Shown one piece after another: positions 1 to 6,697 of a stretch of 6,832 bases of DNA; position 1 is the first letter of the stretch; each line of letters starts with the position of its first letter. Below the pieces are notes generated by a model. The model was not told the origin of the DNA, ran no database searches, and saw only the letters and a list, made by a program, of their open reading frames with translations. The stretch comes from Anaerolineaceae bacterium (GTDB taxonomy: Bacteria; Chloroflexota; Anaerolineae; 4572-78). Position numbers and translations under genes: made by a program. The DNA lies in assembly GCA_024762375.1 (NCBI GenBank), contig JANTHQ010000099.1, forward strand, positions 1-6,832, read 5' to 3'.

Positions 1-401
1 CCGAATTTCAGGGCTTGCTCGATTTCATCAGCGCGGCGCAATTCGACCGGGTGGGCGCGTTCACCTTTTCGCCCGAACCGGGCACACCCGCCTTCGACCT
101 GCCCGACCAGATTGACGATGAAACCAAATCGGCACGGTGGGAACGGTTGATGGCACTGCAACAGCCTATTTCGCTGGCGCGGAATCAATCGCTGGTGGGA
201 CAAACATTCGATGTGCTGGTGGAAGGCGTCGGCGATGGGGTGAGCATCACCCGCAGTTACCGCGACGCGCCCGAAATTGACGGATATGTCATTATCGAAG
301 AAGAATTGACGCCCGGCACGGTACGCCCGGTGCTCATCACCGGCGCGATGGAATACGATTTGCTCGCCGTGCCCGCCGACCGCCCGCTGATGGTCGGTTG
401 A
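1..401 (+). CDS. rimO: Ribosomal protein S12 methylthiotransferase RimO, C-terminal part (5' truncated by window edge)
   Basis: The reading frame is open from base 3 to a TGA at 399-401 and gives the last 132 residues of the protein. RimO is a radical-SAM [4Fe-4S] enzyme that adds a methylthio group to a conserved aspartate of ribosomal protein S12 in the cytoplasm. What is visible is the end of the radical-SAM barrel, with the family signature FDRVGAFTFSPEPGTPA, then a helical stretch (KSARWERLMALQQ), then a TRAM domain over roughly the last 70 residues with the typical SYRDAPEIDG and the ITGAMEYDL ending. The DAPEIDG motif separates RimO and its relatives from unrelated TRAM proteins. The related MiaB is less likely, because FTFSPEPGTPA and APEIDG fit RimO better. 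The N-terminal UPF0004 domain and the CxxxCxxC cluster lie outside the window. A terminator about 50 bases after the stop suggests this is the last gene of its transcript. Confidence 0.9.
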   Translation, partial: EFQGLLDFISAAQFDRVGAFTFSPEPGTPAFDLPDQIDDETKSARWERLMALQQPISLARNQSLVGQTFDVLVEGVGDGVSITRSYRDAPEIDGYVIIEEELTPGTVRPVLITGAMEYDLLAVPADRPLMVG

Positions 402-451
402 GCGGCGCTCGGTTTTGGCGGCCTGAAATTCTAACCATTTTGAAAGGAAAA

Positions 452-487
452 AACAACCCTGACGCCCAATCAGGGCTGTTTAATTTT
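452..487 (+). terminator. Rho-independent terminator after rimO
   Basis: An 11-bp stem (452-462 with 470-480, one A/C mismatch) closes a 7-base loop (463-469). The stem core CCCTGA/TCAGGG is GC-rich. The downstream arm runs into GTTTAATTTT, an interrupted T-tract, and the upstream arm is preceded by an A-rich stretch, so the structure might also work on the minus strand. It sits 50 bases after the rimO stop and should separate rimO from the kinase gene. Confidence 0.75.
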
Positions 488-505
488 AAAAGAATATGCT
501 ATAAT
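477..505 (+). promoter_or_regulatory. Extended -10 promoter of the histidine kinase operon
   Basis: A perfect consensus -10 TATAAT lies at 500-505 and is preceded by TG-C at 497-499, which makes a perfect extended -10 (TGnTATAAT). The hexamer 17 bases upstream (477-482, TGTTTA) is a poor -35, as is usual for extended -10 promoters. The start of transcription would fall near 511-513, leaving a leader of about 35 bases before the ATG at 547. The weak -35 lies inside the 3' arm of the rimO terminator. Confidence 0.65.
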
Positions 506-532
506 TGAGTGGTAATCGGGTTTCCATTTTTT

Positions 533-538
533 AGGGAT
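533..538 (+). promoter_or_regulatory. Ribosome binding site of the histidine kinase gene
   Basis: AGGGAT lies 8 bases before the ATG at 547 and is a moderate Shine-Dalgarno match that supports this start. The surrounding TTTTTAGGG is repeated before the TTG start at 6734. Confidence 0.5.
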
Positions 539-546
539 AAGAATTT

Positions 547-3500
547 ATGCAACCAACATCACACGTGAAAATGCACGTGTTTGCTATCATTGGCGGTTTT
601 CTCGGCGGGGCATTCCTGCTGAGTATTTTTGCGACCCTGCAGAAATTAGCCCTGCACCAACCGATGCCACCCGCAAGTTATGTCGTCCCGATATTGTTCG
701 GCGGCATCAGCGGCACGATTATTGCGGTGCTGTACGCCAAACTCAAAGAAAATACCATCGACCTGCAAACCCGGAATGATTTTCTGGCAGACATTCTCGA
801 CACCGTGCCGCTATTCATTTGGAGTTCCAAAATTACCAACGGGGATGAAACGCTCATTTTCCAGTCTCGCGCCGCAGAAACGATAACCGGTTATCCGCCC
901 GAAACATTCAAACTTAACCGGCATTGGCTCGATATTGTTCATCCCGACGACCGCGAACGCGTCGCAGAAAAAATCAGGCGAAACCAGCGGGGCGAGGCCA
1001 GCAATCTCGAATATCGCATTATTCATGCCGATGGCAGTGTGCGCTGGGTTCACAGCATCACAGTCCCCATCCGCGATGACAGCGGCCGGGTAACCCGGCT
1101 GGTGGGCAGCGTCGAAGATATTACCGCCCACAAAACAAGCGAGGCTCGCTACCGGGGATTATTTGAAAACTCGCCCATCGGCTTGTGGGAAGAAGATTTT
1201 TCTGTCGTGAAAACTTATTTGGACGGTTTGCGTGCCGACGGCATCACCGATTTTGAACGGTATTTTTCGGAAAACCCGCAGGAAATTCTGCATGTGGCAT
1301 CACTGGCGAAAATCATCAATGTCAACCGTGCTGCGGTTAAATTGCATCAAGCCCCGTCAAAAGAAGTATTGATGGCAGGGTTGCCGCAAATTTTCGGCGA
1401 AGATTCACTGAAAGTGTTCAAAAAAAATATCCAGCGTATGTTGCAGGGCCAAACAAATTTCTGCACCGAAGCCACCGTTTATACCCTTTCCGGCAAACCC
1501 CGCAATATAACACTCTGTGTATCGATCATGCCCGGCTCAGAAGAAAGTTGGGAACGCGTGCTGGTTTCTACCGTGGATATCACCGAGCGGGTACTGGCGG
1601 AAAAACGGCTCTCGAAAACTACCGACAGTCTCGCCGCGGCACAGGCCATCGCCCATATCGGCAACTGGGACTGGGATATCGTCACGGACGGGCTGACATG
1701 GTCCGATGAAATCTACCGCATTTTTGGTTTGACGCCGCAATCTTTCGGCGCAACCTACACTGCCTTTTTAGAATCTGTCCACCCCGACGACCGGGAAACC
1801 GTGACAGATGCGGTGAACGCCGCATTGGCTGACCCCGACACGCCATACCACATTCAGCATCGGGTGGTGCGCCCCGACGGCAGCATCCGGCTGGTGGAAG
1901 AAATCGGTGAAGTGCAGCGCGATGAAACCGGCAAGCCCATCCGCATGATCGGGTCCGTGCAAGATATCACCGAACGGCACAAAATCGAAACCGCCCTGCG
2001 CCAAAGCGAAGAGCGGTATCGCAATTTGATTGACAATTCGCCGGTGGGCATCGTCATTCTGCGCGACAAAAAAATTGCGTATGCCAATCCCACATTGGCA
2101 AAAATGCTCGGTTATCCTGTCGATGAACTGATTGGCAAACCGATGCTTTCTTTCATCCACCCCGATTTTCAAGAATTGGCGAAAATGCGGCTGGGAAAAC
2201 TGATGCAATCAGCCGATGTCCGGGTCAACGCGCAGGAAGAAAAAATGGTGCGCAATGACGGTTCGGCCATTGAGACCCTCATTTTGGGGCAAACGGTGCT
2301 CTATCAAAACGAAAAAGCCATTCAGGGATACATTTACGACATCACCGAGCAGAACCAGATGCGCAAAGCGCTGGAAGAAAGCGAAACCCGTTACCGGCAG
2401 TTGGTAGAATTTTTGCCGCAAGCAGTGGTGGTTCACGTGGATGGGAAAATAAAATATGCCAACCCGGCGGCGTTGGAATTGGTTGGCGCAGAATCGCCCG
2501 CCGATGTGCTGGGCACATCACTGCTCGATTTCGTTCACCCGGATGACCAACCCGCCATTTCCGAGCGGGTAAAAATACTGATGACACAAAAAAGACCCAC
2601 ACCGCTCACAGAAGTTCGCATCATTCGGATGGACGGCAACATCATTTACGGCGAAACCAGCGGGCATCCCATCACATTCCAGGGGCAAGAAGCCGGGTTG
2701 TCCATCATCACCGACATCACCGAGCGCAAGAAACTCAGCGAACAATTGCGCCAATCGCAAAAAATGGAAGCTGTGGGGCGATTGGCAGGCGGGGTGGCGC
2801 ACGATTTTAACAATCTGCTCACCGCGATGATGGGTTATACCGCACTGTTGGAACAGCAAATTCCCCCCGACGGCGAAGCCGCACACGATTTAAATGAAAT
2901 CAAAAAAGCCACCAATCGCGCCGCCGGGCTGGTGCGGCAATTGCTGGCTTTCAGCCGGCAGCAAATTGTGCAACCCCGGCTGTGGTGTTTAAACGACAGC
3001 GTCAACAACATCCATAAAATGCTGCGACGGCTCATCGGTGAGGATGTTGATTTGCAAACATATTTATCGGAGGCGCTGGGGTATGTCAAAATTGACCCCG
3101 GACACGTTGAGCAAATCATCATGAATCTCGCCGTAAATGCCCGCGATGCGATGCCCACCGGCGGACAACTGACCATCGAAACGGCGAATGTCTATCTGGA
3201 TGAAGAATATGCCAGCCACCACCCCGAAGTTACCCCCGGCGAGTATGTGCTGCTGGCCATCAGCGACACGGGCGGTGGCATTCCCGCCAAAATCCGAGAG
3301 CACATTTTCGAGCCATTTTTTACCACCAAAGAAGTCGGGAAAGGCACCGGGCTGGGGCTGGCGACAGTGCATGGCATCGTCAAACAGAATAATGGGCACA
3401 TCTGGCTGTACAGCGAGGCGGAGCGGGGCACAACATTTAAAATCTATTTTCCGCGGGTTCACACACCGGATGACCCGGAATACCCCAGCCAATCTGCGCC

Positions 3501-3894
3501 GAGTAAATTGCCGTCACTGCGGGGAACCGAAACGATTCTGCTGGTGGAAGACGAAGCCGCCGTGCGCGAATTAACCGAGAAACTGCTGGTCGAGTTGGGG
3601 TACACGCTGCTGGTCGCCACCGATGGCGATGACGCGTTAAAAAAACTGATGCAGACACCCACCCCCATCGATTTGCTGCTGACCGATGTGGTGACGCCCG
3701 GAAAATTGAACGGTCGCAAACTGGCCGATGCCGTCCAGAAAATTTCGCCGCACACGCGGGTTTTGTATATGTCCGGTTACACCGACAATGTGATTGTGCA
3801 TCATCACATTTTGGACCCCGGCTTGGCGTTCATCCAAAAACCATTTTCACCGCTCGAACTGGCTCGAGCGGTGCGATTGGCACTGCAACAATAG
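547..3894 (+). CDS. Membrane-anchored hybrid sensor histidine kinase with five PAS domains and a C-terminal receiver
   Basis: This 1115-residue protein autophosphorylates on histidine in response to an unknown signal and can pass the phosphate to its own receiver. Two TM helices (about 11-31 and 45-64) flank a loop of about 13 residues. Lysines on the outer sides suggest that both ends are cytoplasmic. Five PAS/PAC units follow (about 76-196, 201-350, 355-478, 485-605, 612-730), each ending in a DIT motif (D191, D344, D473, D598, D723). The second unit carries an extra helical insert. HisKA has the H-box GGVAHDFNN with phosphoacceptor H752. The ATPase domain has N860/N864, the G1 box DTGGGIP (D907), FEPFFTTK (921-928) and the G2 box GKGTGLGLAT. 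The receiver (about 996-1112) has E1001/D1002, phosphoacceptor D1047, S1076 and K1098. All catalytic residues look intact. The ATG at 547 follows a good promoter and a plausible ribosome binding site. The ligand cannot be told from sequence. Confidence 0.93.
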   Translation: MQPTSHVKMHVFAIIGGFLGGAFLLSIFATLQKLALHQPMPPASYVVPILFGGISGTIIAVLYAKLKENTIDLQTRNDFLADILDTVPLFIWSSKITNGDETLIFQSRAAETITGYPPETFKLNRHWLDIVHPDDRERVAEKIRRNQRGEASNLEYRIIHADGSVRWVHSITVPIRDDSGRVTRLVGSVEDITAHKTSEARYRGLFENSPIGLWEEDFSVVKTYLDGLRADGITDFERYFSENPQEILHVASLAKIINVNRAAVKLHQAPSKEVLMAGLPQIFGEDSLKVFKKNIQRMLQGQTNFCTEATVYTLSGKPRNITLCVSIMPGSEESWERVLVSTVDITERVLAEKRLSKTTDSLAAAQAIAHIGNWDWDIVTDGLTWSDEIYRIFGLTPQSFGATYTAFLESVHPDDRETVTDAVNAALADPDTPYHIQHRVVRPDGSIRLVEEIGEVQRDETGKPIRMIGSVQDITERHKIETALRQSEERYRNLIDNSPVGIVILRDKKIAYANPTLAKMLGYPVDELIGKPMLSFIHPDFQELAKMRLGKLMQSADVRVNAQEEKMVRNDGSAIETLILGQTVLYQNEKAIQGYIYDITEQNQMRKALEESETRYRQLVEFLPQAVVVHVDGKIKYANPAALELVGAESPADVLGTSLLDFVHPDDQPAISERVKILMTQKRPTPLTEVRIIRMDGNIIYGETSGHPITFQGQEAGLSIITDITERKKLSEQLRQSQKMEAVGRLAGGVAHDFNNLLTAMMGYTALLEQQIPPDGEAAHDLNEIKKATNRAAGLVRQLLAFSRQQIVQPRLWCLNDSVNNIHKMLRRLIGEDVDLQTYLSEALGYVKIDPGHVEQIIMNLAVNARDAMPTGGQLTIETANVYLDEEYASHHPEVTPGEYVLLAISDTGGGIPAKIREHIFEPFFTTKEVGKGTGLGLATVHGIVKQNNGHIWLYSEAERGTTFKIYFPRVHTPDDPEYPSQSAPSKLPSLRGTETILLVEDEAAVRELTEKLLVELGYTLLVATDGDDALKKLMQTPTPIDLLLTDVVTPGKLNGRKLADAVQKISPHTRVLYMSGYTDNVIVHHHILDPGLAFIQKPFSPLELARAVRLALQQ
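561..580 (+). repeat. Perfect inverted repeat with two CACGTG motifs in the first codons of the kinase gene
   Basis: ACACGTG (561-567) and CACGTGT (574-580) form a perfect 7-bp stem with a 6-base loop, covering codons 5-12. Each arm also contains the palindrome CACGTG, so the two copies are 12 bases apart, just over one helical turn. It could be an RNA hairpin affecting translation, a protein-binding site about 50 bases downstream of the predicted transcription start, or chance. The repeat is seen; its function is inference. Confidence 0.4.
3848..3873 (+). repeat. Perfect 10-bp stem-loop at the 3' end of the kinase coding region
   Basis: CACCGCTCGA (3848-3857) and TCGAGCGGTG (3864-3873) pair perfectly around the 6-base loop ACTGGC. 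The hairpin ends 18 bases before the kinase stop codon and 36 bases before the receiver start. It encodes part of the last receiver helix (SPLELARAV). There is no T-tract after it, so it is not a standard terminator. It could stabilise processed mRNA ends or tune the ratio of kinase to receiver. Confidence 0.5.
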
Positions 3895-3909
3895 CAAACC
3901 GAGAAAACT

Positions 3910-4350
3910 ATGCGTGCGCAAAAAGTAGACATTCTCATCGCCGAAGATGACCCTGACGACCGATTATTGGTGCGGGATGCCCTGCGTGAATGTAATTTCC
4001 GCAACCCGATTCATTTTGTTTCGGATGGGGAAGAATTGCTCGACTACCTTTTTCAGCGGGGGCGATATGCCCCGCCGCAAGCGCCCGCGCCACCGGGCAT
4101 CATTCTGCTGGATTTGAATATGCCGCGCAAAGATGGCCGCGAAGCGCTGGCAGAAATCAAAACCGACCCCAAACTCCGCAGTATTCCCATCATTGTGCTA
4201 TCGACCACCACAGCCACCGCCGATATTCGGCAATCGTATCAATTGGGGGCAAATTCGTTTATCACCAAACCAAGTTCGTTCAATGGGCTGGTGCGAATCA
4301 TGCGCACCATTCACAAATATTGGCTGAAAACGGTTCGCCTGCCGATATAA
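3910..4350 (+). CDS. Stand-alone Rcp1-type response regulator (receiver domain only)
   Basis: This 146-residue protein is a single receiver domain that is phosphorylated on aspartate, probably by the upstream kinase. The acidic pocket is E12-D13-D14, the phosphoacceptor is D68 in ILLDLNMPRKDG, the switch residue is S98 in VLSTTTA, and the conserved lysine is K120 in ITKP. Three features are characteristic of the Rcp1 subgroup (cyanobacterial phytochrome partners and many partners of PAS kinases): the segment DGEELLDYLFQRGRYAPP before the beta-3 strand, the motif SYQLGANSFITKPSSF, and a C-terminal YWLKTVRLP tail. No DNA-binding or enzymatic domain follows. The length is normal for the family. 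The ATG lies 15 bases after the kinase stop, with only a weak GAGAAAA ahead of it, so translation may be partly coupled to the kinase gene. Output is probably by protein interaction or phosphorelay. It is the last gene of the operon and converges on rarA. Confidence 0.93.
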   Translation: MRAQKVDILIAEDDPDDRLLVRDALRECNFRNPIHFVSDGEELLDYLFQRGRYAPPQAPAPPGIILLDLNMPRKDGREALAEIKTDPKLRSIPIIVLSTTTATADIRQSYQLGANSFITKPSSFNGLVRIMRTIHKYWLKTVRLPI

Positions 4351-4378
4351 CGCATTGAGCGGCAAAAAATGGCAGGGG

Positions 4379-6601
4379 TCACTGCTCGGGCGCTGCCAGC
4401 AGAAAAACCCCTTTGCTGTGCCATACCACCTGCCGATTGAGCAACTGCCGTTCGAACATCGCCCGCAATTGCGACACGTCCGCCGCCGACAGCATCCGGC
4501 GCAGCCGCCGGGCATACGACGGGCGACTCCCGGCGGGCGCGTCATCAAACCAGCGCGAAATGTGCTGTTTGCCCACCAAAAATTCTGCCGCCTGCGGCGA
4601 TTCAATCATCTGCACCACAGTGAACCCCGCTTGCGCCACCATCTCCGCCAAATCTGCCGCATCCCAGTTGACCATCGGGTCGGCGGTATCGGCATAAATG
4701 GCTTCCTCTGCCGCCTGCACCCGCTGCCAAAAATCGGCATCTACCCCCGAAGCATCGAGCAGTGCATACAGCCGTTGGGTGTGGCGCGGGATGTTTTCCC
4801 ACAGTGCCAGCCGCCCGCCATCTGCCAGAAATTGCCGCAACTGCGCCAGCGTTTCGCTTTTGGCGGCATCGCGGGCGAGCACCCCGCGCCCGACCATCAC
4901 CTCAAATCGAATGTCCGACTCCGCTGCCAGCGTTTCCGGCAGTGTCGCCGCCGTGCCGATTCGCACCTGCGGGCGATTCAGCGCATCGAGATTTTCTGCT
5001 TGCCGCAGCAATGCCTGCACCGTCCGTTCATCGGCAGCCAGCGCCCACACGCCACCCACCGGCGAGCGGCGCACGGCTTCCCATGTGAGCAAGCCCGTGC
5101 CCGCATTCAAATCGAGCACCAATTCGTGCCGCCGGACTTTCGCCAGCGAAAAAATCTTTTCGCGCTGCGCCGCCAACTGCTCGCCGACGGTGTTCAGCGT
5201 ACGCTGCAGCCAGCGATTGTGCGTTTTCGGGGCATTATCCGTCCAACCCCACGGTGCATCCTCCCCCGCCGAAAGCATCGCCGCCAGTTGCGCTTCGCGC
5301 CGCCGGGCAACCTCCGTGTGTATTTTCGCTTCGTAGCCCTGTTCACTGGGCTGATAGAATCCGCGCCCCTGTAAACTGTCGGGTAGATATTGCTGCGCCA
5401 CCCAATGGTCGCGGAAAGCATGCGGATACAGATAGCCTGCGCCGTGCCCCAAATCGTCGCCATCCCGATTGCTGTCTTTCAGATGGTTCGGCACATCCGC
5501 TTCGCGCTCATCTTCCACCGCCGCCAGCGCATCGAAAAAGCCCATGGTGGAATTGCTTTTCGGCGCGGTTGCCAGATACAGGCACGCTTGCGCCAAATGG
5601 AAACGTCCCTCCGGCAGCCCGACATATTCAAATGCCTGCGCCGCCGAAACCACCACCTGCAACGCGTTGGGGTCTGCCATGCCGATATCCTCGCTTGCCA
5701 AAATGAGCATCCGCCGAAAAATGAAACGCGGGTCTTCACCGGCATACACCATTTTCGCCAGCCAATAGAGTGCGGCATCGGCATCGGAGCCGCGCACACT
5801 TTTGATGAACGCCGAAATCACATCGAAATGGGCATCGCCGTCTTTATCGTACAGCACCGCCCGCTTTTGGATGGATTCTTCGGCAATTTCGGTGGTAATG
5901 CGGATGACGCCGTCCGCATCCGGCGGCGTGGTTTCCACCGCCAGTTCCAGCGCGTTCAGCACGCCGCGCGCATCGCCGTTAGCAACATTTATCAGATGCG
6001 ACAGCGCGTCATCGGTGATGGAAACCTGCAATTTTCCATAACCGCGTTCTGCGTCCGCCAGCGCCTGCTGCACGATGGCGCGCAAATCGTCATCGGTGAG
6101 CGGTTTCAGTTCGAAAATGCGCGAGCGGGAAACCAGCGCTTTGTTCACTTCAAAATACGGATTCTCGGTGGTTGCGCCGATGAGAATGACTGTGCCGTTT
6201 TCCACATGCGGCAGCAGCGCATCCTGCTGGGCTTTATTGAACCGGTGGACTTCATCCACAAACAGAATGGTTCGCTGCCCGAACATACCCATTTTCTCCT
6301 GCGCGGTGGCAATCGCGGCGCGGATGTCTTTCACCCCGGAGAGCACCGCATTCAGCGCGATGAAATGGGCATGGGTGGTATTGGCGATGATGCGCGCCAG
6401 CGTGGTTTTTCCCGTGCCGGGAGGGCCGCAAAAAATCAGGCTGCTCAGTTGGTCGGCTTGGATGGCGCGGCGAAGCAATCGCCCTTGCCCGATGATGTGC
6501 CCCTGCCCCACAAACTCATCCAGCGTGCGGGGACGCATTCGGGCTGCCAGCGGTGCAGTTTTGTCGATGGTGTTTTGGCGGTTGTGGTCAAATAAATCCA
6601 T
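4379..6601 (-). CDS. rarA: RarA (MgsA)-type AAA+ replication-recombination ATPase fused to a C-terminal methyltransferase-like domain
   Basis: This 740-residue protein acts on DNA in the cytoplasm. RarA is a clamp-loader-like AAA+ ATPase that works at stalled replication forks. Numbered from the ATG at 6601: Walker A GPPGTGKT 59-66, Walker B ILFVDE 112-117, sensor 1 N147 (GATTENP), arginine-finger candidates R159/R161, sensor 2 R212 (GDARGVLNAL). The tetramerisation region follows, and RarA homology ends near YLPDSLQGRGFYQPSEQGYE (about 405-425). Usual RarA length is about 440 residues. After a linker comes a class I methyltransferase-like fold (about 485-680): motif I DLNAGTG at 497-503, an acidic end of strand 2 (AADE, about 522-525), and the strand-4 region FEVMVGRGVL without an N/DPPY catalytic motif. 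The remaining C-terminus is basic (SYARRLRRML). Such fusions are known in cyanobacteria, where the tail's function is not established. A TTG start at 6628 would add 9 residues, but the ATG fits the family N-terminus MDLF and the promoter position. The gene uses almost no TTA, CTA or TCA codons. Confidence 0.92.
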   Translation of the reverse strand: MDLFDHNRQNTIDKTAPLAARMRPRTLDEFVGQGHIIGQGRLLRRAIQADQLSSLIFCGPPGTGKTTLARIIANTTHAHFIALNAVLSGVKDIRAAIATAQEKMGMFGQRTILFVDEVHRFNKAQQDALLPHVENGTVILIGATTENPYFEVNKALVSRSRIFELKPLTDDDLRAIVQQALADAERGYGKLQVSITDDALSHLINVANGDARGVLNALELAVETTPPDADGVIRITTEIAEESIQKRAVLYDKDGDAHFDVISAFIKSVRGSDADAALYWLAKMVYAGEDPRFIFRRMLILASEDIGMADPNALQVVVSAAQAFEYVGLPEGRFHLAQACLYLATAPKSNSTMGFFDALAAVEDEREADVPNHLKDSNRDGDDLGHGAGYLYPHAFRDHWVAQQYLPDSLQGRGFYQPSEQGYEAKIHTEVARRREAQLAAMLSAGEDAPWGWTDNAPKTHNRWLQRTLNTVGEQLAAQREKIFSLAKVRRHELVLDLNAGTGLLTWEAVRRSPVGGVWALAADERTVQALLRQAENLDALNRPQVRIGTAATLPETLAAESDIRFEVMVGRGVLARDAAKSETLAQLRQFLADGGRLALWENIPRHTQRLYALLDASGVDADFWQRVQAAEEAIYADTADPMVNWDAADLAEMVAQAGFTVVQMIESPQAAEFLVGKQHISRWFDDAPAGSRPSYARRLRRMLSAADVSQLRAMFERQLLNRQVVWHSKGVFLLAAPEQ

Positions 6602-6607
6602 ACCGGT

Positions 6608-6635
6608 ATTGTATAACAGCCGCAACAAAGTTCAA
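6608..6635 (-). promoter_or_regulatory. Candidate rarA promoter giving a leaderless transcript
   Basis: On the minus strand, TTGAAC (6635-6630, 4/6 match to -35) is followed after 16 bases by TACAAT (6613-6608, 5/6 match to -10). With normal spacing, transcription would start at or within a base or two of the A of the ATG at 6601. No Shine-Dalgarno sequence is visible before that ATG, which agrees with a leaderless mRNA. Confidence 0.5.
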
Positions 6636-6668
6636 AAGTGGGCAGGCTATCGGTGGAAGTTCTTTCTC

Positions 6669-6697
6669 TTGCAATCCCGCGTCTCGGCGTGTAAAAT
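6669..6697 (+). promoter_or_regulatory. Candidate promoter of the 3' partial gene
   Basis: TTGCAA (6669-6674, 4/6 match to -35) is followed after exactly 17 bases by TAAAAT (6692-6697, 5/6 match to -10). Transcription would start near 6704, leaving a leader of about 30 bases before the TTG at 6734. A short inverted repeat TACTC (6697-6701)/GAGTA (6708-6712) spans the predicted start site. It is too short to be called an operator. Confidence 0.5.

Noticed and set aside
400..416. Small hairpin GAGC-GGC-GCTC followed by GGTTTT overlapping the rimO stop codon
   Set aside because: The stem has only 4 bp and a 3-base loop, and a much better terminator follows at 452-487.
1117..2727. Recurring GATATCACCGAG-like sequence, a possible DNA repeat
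   Set aside because: The copies encode the conserved DITE(R) end of successive PAS/PAC units, so the repeat reflects domain duplication and protein constraint and is not a DNA element.
811..3837. Several minus-strand frames of 65-146 codons inside the kinase gene
   Set aside because: They lie opposite strongly conserved PAS, HisKA, ATPase and receiver codons, lack start signals, and encode no recognisable domain.
4341..4363. Possible stem GCCG/CGGC followed by AAAAAAT in the convergent gap
   Set aside because: Only 4 bp with a 15-base loop. Too weak for a terminator on either strand.
4355..5374. Long plus-strand reading frame (339 codons) opposite the methyltransferase-like part of rarA
   Set aside because: It is in codon register with rarA on the opposite strand and stays open only because rarA avoids TTA, CTA and TCA codons. 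The product is rich in Arg, His, Gln and Pro, with no recognisable domain and no ribosome binding site.
5390..6595. Long plus-strand reading frame (401 codons) opposite the RarA ATPase domain
   Set aside because: Same register and same explanation as the other antisense frame. The protein is a mirror of the conserved RarA codons and has no family features.
6602..6628. Alternative TTG start for rarA giving nine more residues
   Set aside because: It lies upstream of the best -10 element, has no ribosome binding site, and the family normally starts close to MDLF.
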